Origin: Oscillospiraceae bacterium | Lineage (GTDB): Bacteria; Bacillota; Clostridia; Oscillospirales; Oscillospiraceae | Length of the DNA: 7,691 nucleotides | Direction of reading: 5' to 3' | Assembly (NCBI GenBank): GCA_017378975.1 | Contig: JAFNXT010000092.1 | Span: 1 to 7,691 of the forward strand | Shown here: one piece after another, positions 1 through 6,104 of the stretch | Layout: each line of letters starts with the position of its first letter | Position numbering within the stretch: position 1 is the stretch's first letter | Made by a program: the position numbers and the translations under genes | The notes under the pieces: model-generated | Told to the model about the DNA's origin: nothing | The model's database searches: none | What the model saw: the letters and a program-made list of their open reading frames with translations, nothing else

Positions 1-190
1 AGCTGTCACCGCAAACGGAGCAGGTATAGGTGGTGCAGCCACCCTCGGTACAGGTGGGCTCGGTCACCACGGCCTCATAGTCGTGGCCCAGAGCATCCGT
101 CTCATCGGCAACGTAGCTGTCACCGCAAACGGAGCAGGTATAGGTGGTGCAGCCACCCTCGGTACAGGTGGGCTCGGTCACCACGGCCTC
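1..190 (-). repeat. Tandem 114-bp (38-residue) Cys-rich repeat, running off the left edge
   Basis: Bases 1-80 are identical to 115-194, giving a 114-bp period. In the encoded GH20 protein the unit starts at residue 1874 (EAVVTEPTCTEGG...), carries TYTCSVCGDSYVADETD and ends ALGHDY. The second unit starts at residue 1912 and is cut by the window edge. Repeats of this TEPTCTEGG/CSVCGDSY type are common near the C-termini of Clostridia surface proteins. Their function is not established. The perfect DNA identity suggests recent duplication or homogenisation, so copy number may vary between strains and may be mis-assembled. Confidence 0.9.
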
Positions 191-3100
191 ATAGCCATGC
201 TCCACCGCGGTGCCGCAGGCCACACACAGACCATCCTGATCGTGGACCTCATGGGCACAGGGCTTTGCGGTATAGCTCAGCGTCAAGGTATCGTCACCGT
301 TGTCCACCAGGGTGAAGGTGATCTCCATGCATCCGGGGACCCACAGCAGCTGTCCATCCTCCACCCGTGCCATATTGTAGAGCACCACGGAGGTGGCCTG
401 GCCCTGGTCGCCCTCGGTCAGATACCAACCGGCATTGTTGGCGGCCTTCAGGGCCACGAAGCTGTCCTGCCGGAAGGTCACCGTCAGGGTGCCGTCCTCG
501 AACAGGTAGATGCCCAGCGACTCCGCATCGGTCCCCCAGGCATAGTCCTGACCGTTGATCACGCCGGACAGATGATACTCCGTAGCAGGCTTGCGGAAGC
601 CGCAGTTGGTACAAATGTTGTTCTGATAGGTGTGCTGGCAACGGATGCCGCACACATCGCAAACGCCGTCATTCCAGTTGTGTCCGCAGACCATACCGCA
701 GGTGACGCACTCCCCTTCCACCCAGCTGTGCTTACAGTGGACGGAGCAAACGGAGCAAACGCCATCGACCCAGCTATGTCCGCAGACCACACCACAGATC
801 TGACACAGGCCGTTCCGCCAATCATGGACGCAAACGATGCCGCAGACGGAGCAGATGCCGTCCTGGAAGCTATGGTCGCATTCCTTACCGCAGGCACACT
901 GGCCCTGCACATAGGCATGGTCCGCGGTGCCGCCGCAAACAGCACAGATGCCGTCGGTGCTGTGGTCGGCATGGGAACAATCCTCTGCCACATAGGACAG
1001 CACGTAGGTATCGTCGCCGTTATCCACCAGCGTGAAGGTGATGACCTTCCCTGCCGGGACGAAGAGCTTGTCCTCGGTGGCGATGTTCCGGGAATCGTAC
1101 AGGGTAGCGGAGGTGACCTCCCCCAGATACCCGTCAGTCATGTACCAGTTCAGGTTGTCAGAGGACTTGACGCCCACATAGCTGTCCTCGGTGAAGTACA
1201 CCGTCAGCTTGCCGTCCGCGAACTTGTACGCGCCCAAATTCTCCTTATCGTCCTTGTCGGCGTAGTCCGTGCCATTGATCCAGCCGAAGAGATAGTAGTC
1301 ATACTGAGGCTTCTGCCAGCCGCAGACGGAGCAAACGTTGTCCTTCAGGCTGTGGGGCACCGTCTCGCCGCAGCCGGAGCAAACACCGTTCTGGTCGTGG
1401 CTGTCATGGGGACAGGCGGCCTCATAGCTCAGGACATAGGTATCATCCCCGTTGTCCACCAGGGTGAAGGTCACCAGCTTGCCGCCGGGGACGAAGAGCT
1501 TGTCCGCGTTGGACAGGACCGTGGTGTTGTACAGAGTGGTGGAGGTGGCATTGCCCTGCCAGCCCTCGGTCATATACCAGTGGGCATTGTCCGAAGCCTT
1601 CACCGCCACATAGCTGTCCATCTGGAACCGGACCTCCAGCTTGCCGTCCACGAACTTGTACTCGCCCAGGTTGGCGTAGTCCTCCTCGCAGGCATAGTTG
1701 GCACCGTTGATCCAGCCGAACAGATAGTAGTCATACTGGGGCTTGGCCTGACCGCAAACGGTACAGACGTTATTCTGATAGGTATGGACGCACTCCTTGC
1801 CGCAGACGGTGCACAGACCGTCGGCCATCTGGTGGTCACACTCCAGACCGCAGACACAGAAGCCGTTGGTCCCGAAGCTGTGCTCCACAGCGTCACCGCA
1901 AACGGTGCACACGCCCTCGGTGGTGTGGCTGGCGTGACCGCACTCCACAGCCACATAGGACAGCTCATAGGTGTCATCCCCATTGTCCACCAGGGTGAAG
2001 GTGACCTCGGTGCCGCCGGGGACGAAGAGCTTGTCAGTGGGACCGTCCAGCTTGGTGGTGTTGTACAAGGTCACGGAGGACACGAAGCCCTGCCAACCAT
2101 CGGTCATGTACCAGTCCACATTGTTGGAGGCCTTCACACCAACATAGCTGTCTTCGGTGAAGAACACCACCACCTGACCGTCCACGAACTTGTACCCGCC
2201 CAAATCCTCATAGTTCTCCTCGCAGGCGTAGTTTCCGCCATTGATCCAACCGAAGAGGTAGTAGTCATACTGGGGCTTCGCCACACCGCAGTCGGTACAG
2301 ATGTTGTTCTGATAGCTGTGACCGCAGACATCACCGCACAGGGTGCAGACGCTGTCCGCACCGTAGGTATGAGCGGCGTAGGCACCGTCCACATAGCGGT
2401 ACAGGGTCCGGCTCTCCACCTTCCGGGTGTCGGAGGTCTGGAAGATCTCATCGGACCAATCGGACCAGTCCGTCCACCGCTCATAGGTGTACTGCTTCTC
2501 ATAGTCGGTGTAGCTCTGAGTGTAGACATTGGTCACGAAATGCCAGTTGGAGTTGGAACATCCGGACCAGGATGTCTTATAGCTCATGTCGCTGGTATCG
2601 CACTGATAGTTGCTGGGAGCTGTGGTGCTGTAATAGGCGTGGAACACCTTGTACTTGCCGGTGGAGTTTGCCACAGAGTAGTAGGACCCGGCATAGCACC
2701 AGTGATAATACAGATAACCGCCGACCGCGTCGGAATCGATCACCCGCTTGGTGGTCTCCGTCTCGTAAGCGGTGACCTTGCTGGCCTTGTTGTTGTACTG
2801 GCTGTACAGGCTGTTGGCGGTGCTGAAGCCGGCAGGCCAACTGTTGACGTACTGGACCTTCCCTGTGGAAGTCTTGACCCACTGACTGCCGGTCTGGGTG
2901 TAGCCCTCCAGCGCGGAGTCCGTGGAGATGGTGGTCTCATGATCGGAGTAGCGGTACTGCTGCTTGGTCTGGATCAGTGCCTCGGGGACCCCCTCAGGCT
3001 TCGTCTCGGACCACTGGGTCAGCAGATGCTCCGGATACTCCTCATAGCTGTCACCGCAGAGGGTGCAGGTGTGACGCACCTTCTCATAGTCCATACAGGT

Positions 3101-5809
3101 GGCACCCACGGTCTCGGAGGTGTAGGCATGACCGCCATAGGGCACCGACTCCTCATAGACATGGCCGCAGGTGGCGCAGGAGAAGACCTTCCAGCCCTCT
3201 GCCACACAGGTGGCCTCCAGCACCACGGTCTGCTCATAGCTGTGGGCACAGGAAGCCTGGTCCGCGGCGGCGGAGATCACCATGAAGCACTTCTCCAGCA
3301 GCACCGCTTCCCCGGTGGTCTGGACCACCTGGCCGTCCTCCACATGGTTGGTGGTGTAACCGGCACGGACCACATAGGTATACTGGCCCAAAGCCAGGTT
3401 CCCGAACAGCACACCGTCATCCACCGTGCTGCCACCCAGGGTGTAAGCGTTGTCCGTCACCTCGGCGCTGGCACCGGTGGCCACGGCCCCATCCAGCCCG
3501 AAGCCGGAAAGGACCTCCGCGGTAACGGTGGTCAACTGGTTCCGCTGGGCGCTCAGCTGGCCCCGGATGAAGAAGTATCCGCCCTTCACCAGCCCGGAGG
3601 GATAGGTCGCGGCGGTCAGGCTGATGTCGTCCGTCAGATCCTCAAGATACACCGTATCCGCCGCCAGGATATGGCCCACGGAGCCGGTCTTGCCGATCAC
3701 CTTGTACCACAGCTGGCCCACGGTGTTGTTGTAGATCCCCACCACGGTGTACCGGTCACCGTTGCCCGCCAGCTCCAGCTGGACGGAGGTGGCCTCGGTG
3801 GTGCTGTCGCAGGGCAGGGTCATGACGGGGCTGGCAGCCTTCACCAGGATCTGACCGTAGGCATGATAGCTCTCACAGCCACCGGCATAGCCGGACTTGA
3901 TCTCCGTGGCGGCAGGCAGCAGCGTAGGCTCGGAGCAGGAATTGACGGTGGTGCCGATGCCGGGATGATCACCGTAAGCATCCCGGACCTTCACGAAGTT
4001 CGTAAAGCTCAGGGTGTCGTTCACATCCCAGTTCCACATCTTGGTGATGTTGGACCACATGCGGTCCCGGAGGCTGTAATACTCTCCGCTGCCGTCGGTG
4101 TCGTAGCAGCCGTTCCAGATCTCCTTCTCGGTGCTGACGCAGGCGTAGTCGCCCCAGATCAGGAAGTAGGCACCGCCCAGATTGGCCTCAGGCACATCGG
4201 GCACGTCCTCCACATAGTCGCCATGCTCGCTGATATCCGCAGGATACCATTCGTCCCAGATATCCTCTTCATTGGAATGATAGAAGGTCCACTGCCGGTT
4301 CCGGACGCTTCGGGCATCGGAGCCGCCGCTGGTCTTACGCAGGGCGTAATAGGTACCGGTCTGGATGCAGTTGTAGATGACCCGTCCCTCGTCCACATAA
4401 TAGCTCACCGGCTGGGTATGGTTATTGGCCGTTTTGCTCGAAGGATTGAAGGGAGAATCCCAGTACTGGATCTGGATATTGTCGGCGAACTTGTAATTGG
4501 TGGCATTGTAGGCGGTGCTTCCAAGGAAATCGTTGTACATCCGCATGGTGTATCCCATGGAACCCAGCAGTGCGTTCAGCTCATTGATGTAGTTGACGAA
4601 ATCCGGGAACCCCCAGGCGTACTTATAGCTGGAGGAGATGTTCGAAGTATTCAGCTGCACCTCGTCGGCACCAACGCTCATATGGTCGGCACCGGCATAC
4701 TCCTTGAAGAAGTTGGCGATGTCGATGTACAGCTCGAAGATGAAGGCCTTGGCCAGCGCCCCCTTGACGTTGACGGCAGAGTAGTAGGGCCACTTCAGGG
4801 CTGTGGACCAGTCCTTGGAACCCGTATAGTTGATGATGCCGTTCACATCCTTGGCATAATAGGTCTTCTGGTCGTAGGTGGAGTAGAAGGAATAGCTGTT
4901 GTTACTGTCGTAGTTCTGCTCGAAGGTCCAGGTCAGATAGTCCAGATGGGAGGGACTGTCGAAGCAGGGGATCACCTCGATGTGATACTCCGCGGCAGTA
5001 CGCAGGATCTCCACCACCTCGGCGGTGGTCAGATACTTGCCCTTGTCCTTGTCGTTCTGATAGGCCGCCAGCGTCCAGGAGGTGTAGTTGGAGCCGCAGA
5101 TCCAGCTAAAATCGTTCTTGGGCTGGAACTGGCCCTGATAATAGGCAGGATCCCACAGGTCGAAGCGGAAGCCGGAGTCATCGGAGAAGTGGAACTGCAA
5201 GGTATTGTAACCCATCCAGGACATCTCCCGGATGAAGTTGCAGATCCAGTCCTTGGTATAGTACTTCCGTCCGCAGTCCAGACTCACCGCACGCTGGACC
5301 GTATCCGGCGTGTCGGAGGCGCTGAAGCCCCGGATGGAGTTGGACCCGGCGTAGCGCAGATGCTTCTGCAGCATATTGGCACCGTAGATCAGGCCCCGCA
5401 CATCGCTGGCGGTGACTCTGGCGGTGGTCCCCACCTCCAGCTCATAGCCTTCCGGGGCCACGCCGGAGGTCGCATCCATCCGGACCACGATATCGCCATC
5501 ATCGATCCAGCTCTCAGGCCCCCAGACGATGTCCATGGCGGCATCGGTGGGCAGCTTATCCGCATGGAACTGCCGCCCGATCAACTGGACCGTCTGCAAC
5601 AGCTCCCCGGAGGGCTCCGTATCCGCGATCACGAAGATGCGGCTGATGTCGCTGAGCGTGAAGGTCTTGTCGTTCTTCACATACCGGTCCACCACCTCGC
5701 CTACGGCAGAGGTGTCCGCCACGGCGAACACCGGCACGGCAGGAAGCAGACCGATCACCATGACCACCAACAGGACCCATGCGACCGTACTTTTCATAAA
5801 GTTTTTCAT
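1..5809 (-). CDS. Giant secreted GH20 glycoside hydrolase (beta-N-acetylhexosaminidase / lacto-N-biosidase type) with Cys-rich repeat tail; 3' end beyond window
   Basis: The gene is open for 1936 codons from ATG 5809 to the left edge, with no stop or frameshift. A signal peptide (residues 1 to about 29-31, hydrophobic core VLLVVMVIGLLPAV, then VFA-VADTS) predicts export. Residues ~32-160 resemble the GH20 N-terminal domain (PEGYELEV, SDVRGLIYGANML). The catalytic barrel follows, with SLDCGRKYY (D178, R181), FHFSDDSGFR (206-215), IPCFDSPSHL (H288), SVGADE with the D382-E383 catalytic pair, W450 in QYWD and W552 in LIWGDY. GH20 enzymes remove N-acetylhexosamine or lacto-N-biose by substrate-assisted catalysis; which substrate is used here cannot be read. 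Next come an SH3-like plus beta-sandwich-like module (~658-850), Cys motifs, a Tyr/Trp-rich region (~945-1137), four YYLFGWING-type domains, CxHx6CxxC knuckles and 38-residue repeats. The GH20 assignment is firm. The roles of the tail and any surface anchor are unknown. Confidence 0.93.
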   Translation of the reverse strand, partial: MKNFMKSTVAWVLLVVMVIGLLPAVPVFAVADTSAVGEVVDRYVKNDKTFTLSDISRIFVIADTEPSGELLQTVQLIGRQFHADKLPTDAAMDIVWGPESWIDDGDIVVRMDATSGVAPEGYELEVGTTARVTASDVRGLIYGANMLQKHLRYAGSNSIRGFSASDTPDTVQRAVSLDCGRKYYTKDWICNFIREMSWMGYNTLQFHFSDDSGFRFDLWDPAYYQGQFQPKNDFSWICGSNYTSWTLAAYQNDKDKGKYLTTAEVVEILRTAAEYHIEVIPCFDSPSHLDYLTWTFEQNYDSNNSYSFYSTYDQKTYYAKDVNGIINYTGSKDWSTALKWPYYSAVNVKGALAKAFIFELYIDIANFFKEYAGADHMSVGADEVQLNTSNISSSYKYAWGFPDFVNYINELNALLGSMGYTMRMYNDFLGSTAYNATNYKFADNIQIQYWDSPFNPSSKTANNHTQPVSYYVDEGRVIYNCIQTGTYYALRKTSGGSDARSVRNRQWTFYHSNEEDIWDEWYPADISEHGDYVEDVPDVPEANLGGAYFLIWGDYACVSTEKEIWNGCYDTDGSGEYYSLRDRMWSNITKMWNWDVNDTLSFTNFVKVRDAYGDHPGIGTTVNSCSEPTLLPAATEIKSGYAGGCESYHAYGQILVKAASPVMTLPCDSTTEATSVQLELAGNGDRYTVVGIYNNTVGQLWYKVIGKTGSVGHILAADTVYLEDLTDDISLTAATYPSGLVKGGYFFIRGQLSAQRNQLTTVTAEVLSGFGLDGAVATGASAEVTDNAYTLGGSTVDDGVLFGNLALGQYTYVVRAGYTTNHVEDGQVVQTTGEAVLLEKCFMVISAAADQASCAHSYEQTVVLEATCVAEGWKVFSCATCGHVYEESVPYGGHAYTSETVGATCMDYEKVRHTCTLCGDSYEEYPEHLLTQWSETKPEGVPEALIQTKQQYRYSDHETTISTDSALEGYTQTGSQWVKTSTGKVQYVNSWPAGFSTANSLYSQYNNKASKVTAYETETTKRVIDSDAVGGYLYYHWCYAGSYYSVANSTGKYKVFHAYYSTTAPSNYQCDTSDMSYKTSWSGCSNSNWHFVTNVYTQSYTDYEKQYTYERWTDWSDWSDEIFQTSDTRKVESRTLYRYVDGAYAAHTYGADSVCTLCGDVCGHSYQNNICTDCGVAKPQYDYYLFGWINGGNYACEENYEDLGGYKFVDGQVVVFFTEDSYVGVKASNNVDWYMTDGWQGFVSSVTLYNTTKLDGPTDKLFVPGGTEVTFTLVDNGDDTYELSYVAVECGHASHTTEGVCTVCGDAVEHSFGTNGFCVCGLECDHQMADGLCTVCGKECVHTYQNNVCTVCGQAKPQYDYYLFGWINGANYACEEDYANLGEYKFVDGKLEVRFQMDSYVAVKASDNAHWYMTEGWQGNATSTTLYNTTVLSNADKLFVPGGKLVTFTLVDNGDDTYVLSYEAACPHDSHDQNGVCSGCGETVPHSLKDNVCSVCGWQKPQYDYYLFGWINGTDYADKDDKENLGAYKFADGKLTVYFTEDSYVGVKSSDNLNWYMTDGYLGEVTSATLYDSRNIATEDKLFVPAGKVITFTLVDNGDDTYVLSYVAEDCSHADHSTDGICAVCGGTADHAYVQGQCACGKECDHSFQDGICSVCGIVCVHDWRNGLCQICGVVCGHSWVDGVCSVCSVHCKHSWVEGECVTCGMVCGHNWNDGVCDVCGIRCQHTYQNNICTNCGFRKPATEYHLSGVINGQDYAWGTDAESLGIYLFEDGTLTVTFRQDSFVALKAANNAGWYLTEGDQGQATSVVLYNMARVEDGQLLWVPGCMEITFTLVDNGDDTLTLSYTAKPCAHEVHDQDGLCVACGTAVEHGYEAVVTEPTCTEGGCTTYTCSVCGDSYVADETDALGHDYEAVVTEPTCTEGGCTTYTCSVCGDS
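265..2278 (-). repeat. Four dispersed copies of a ~110-residue YYLFGWING-type domain within the GH20 gene
   Basis: The copies occupy about 1950-2278, 1418-1744, 985-1312 and 265-592, starting at residues 1178, 1356, 1500 and 1740. Three begin KPQYDYYLFGWING; the last is diverged (KPATEYHLSGVING). Each continues with LG-Y-F-DG, DSYVxxKxxxN, WYMT-G, TSxxLYN, LFVPGG and ends TFTLVDNGDDTxxLSY. The alternating hydrophobic pattern and conserved aromatics suggest a beta-sandwich, possibly carbohydrate-binding; that is inference. Similar domains recur in secreted proteins of gut Clostridia, but I cannot name a characterised family. The start-to-start distances are 178, 144 and 240 residues, the difference lying in the Cys-rich linkers. 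Confidence 0.88.
593..880 (-). repeat. Six tandem 48-bp (16-residue) Cys-His knuckle repeats
   Basis: Residues 1644-1739 of the GH20 protein are six exact-length 16-residue units with the pattern C-x-H-x6-C-x-x-C-G. They begin CDHSFQ, CVHDWR, CGHSWV, CKHSWV, CGHNWN and CQHTYQ. In the third unit the final Gly is Ser (CSVCS). The array ends exactly where the fourth YYLFGWING-type domain begins. Two related, less regular knuckles (from C1611) precede it. The C/H/C/C ligand set looks able to bind one zinc per unit; this is inference, and disulfide pairing is an alternative for an exported protein. Confidence 0.88.
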
Positions 5810-5818
5810 GACCTCATT

Positions 5819-5828
5819 CCCTTTCCTC
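5819..5828 (-). promoter_or_regulatory. Ribosome-binding site of the GH20 gene
   Basis: GAGGAAAGGG lies 9 bases before ATG 5809 and fixes that start, which is directly followed by a signal peptide. A small perfect hairpin (TGGGG, 5-base loop, CCCCA) lies just upstream at 5831-5845 and could weakly affect ribosome access; that is inference. Confidence 0.75.
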
Positions 5829-5951
5829 GTTGGGGACAGACCCCAGCCTTAACGACCTGACCGGCTCTTCTTCTGTGGCCTTTCCCCCTTTTCAGGCAGT
5901 GCCGTGAACACAAAAAAAGCCACATACCAAAGCCGATCCTTCGTCTGTAAT

Positions 5952-5980
5952 ATCATATCACACGCTCCGACCCAGCGCAA
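5952..5980 (-). promoter_or_regulatory. Predicted sigma-A promoter of the GH20 gene, extended -10
   Basis: An extended -10 (TGATATGAT; the hexamer TATGAT occupies 5952-5957) sits 17 bp from a weak -35, TTGCGC (5975-5980). The weak -35 and the tandem repeats immediately upstream fit a promoter that needs an activator; that is inference. The predicted leader is about 135 bases long. Confidence 0.55.
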
Positions 5981-5986
5981 TACAAA

Positions 5987-6034
5987 GATCGGTAAATATG
6001 TCGGATCTGTGATCGGTAAATATGTCGGATCTGT
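5987..6034 (-). repeat. Perfect tandem pair of 24-bp repeats directly upstream of the GH20 promoter
   Basis: Bases 5987-6010 are repeated exactly at 6011-6034 with no spacer. On the plus strand each unit starts GATCGGTAAATATG and contains CGGATC near its end. The first 21 bases form an imperfect dyad (GATC-G at one end, C-GATC at the other). The pair ends 6 bp upstream of the predicted -35, the usual place for an activator site. A regulator-binding role is inference. Confidence 0.8.
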
Positions 6035-6061
6035 GAACGTCCCGCTTTCGTCGACATGACC

Positions 6062-6093
6062 AACGCCCCATCCGGTCTCCCGGACGGGGCGTT
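6062..6093 (-). terminator. GC-rich hairpin after the peptidase gene, probable terminator
   Basis: The stem is about 14 bp with a 4-base loop, starting 11 bases after the peptidase stop codon. In the minus-strand transcript the arms (ACGCCCCGTCCGG and CCGGATGGGGCGT) pair fully with one G-U wobble. On the plus strand the same position is an A-C mismatch, so the structure favours the minus direction. The U-tract in that direction is poor (UUGGUC), while the plus strand has TTTT. Termination may therefore be leaky or bidirectional. Confidence 0.55.
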
Positions 6094-6104
6094 TTGATCC
6101 GATC

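Noticed and set aside
593..880. 48-bp repeats as a CRISPR-like array
   Set aside because: They are in frame inside a coding region, vary in sequence, and encode a conserved Cys-His pattern.
83..5860. Plus-strand open frame of 1925 codons
   Set aside because: It starts at GTG without a good ribosome-binding site, its translation is low-complexity and rich in G, V, H and I, and it is the exact codon-register antisense of a gene with a signal peptide and clear GH20 motifs.
5987..6034. 24-bp repeat pair as a CRISPR remnant
   Set aside because: The two copies are directly adjacent with no spacer, there are only two, and no cas genes are present.
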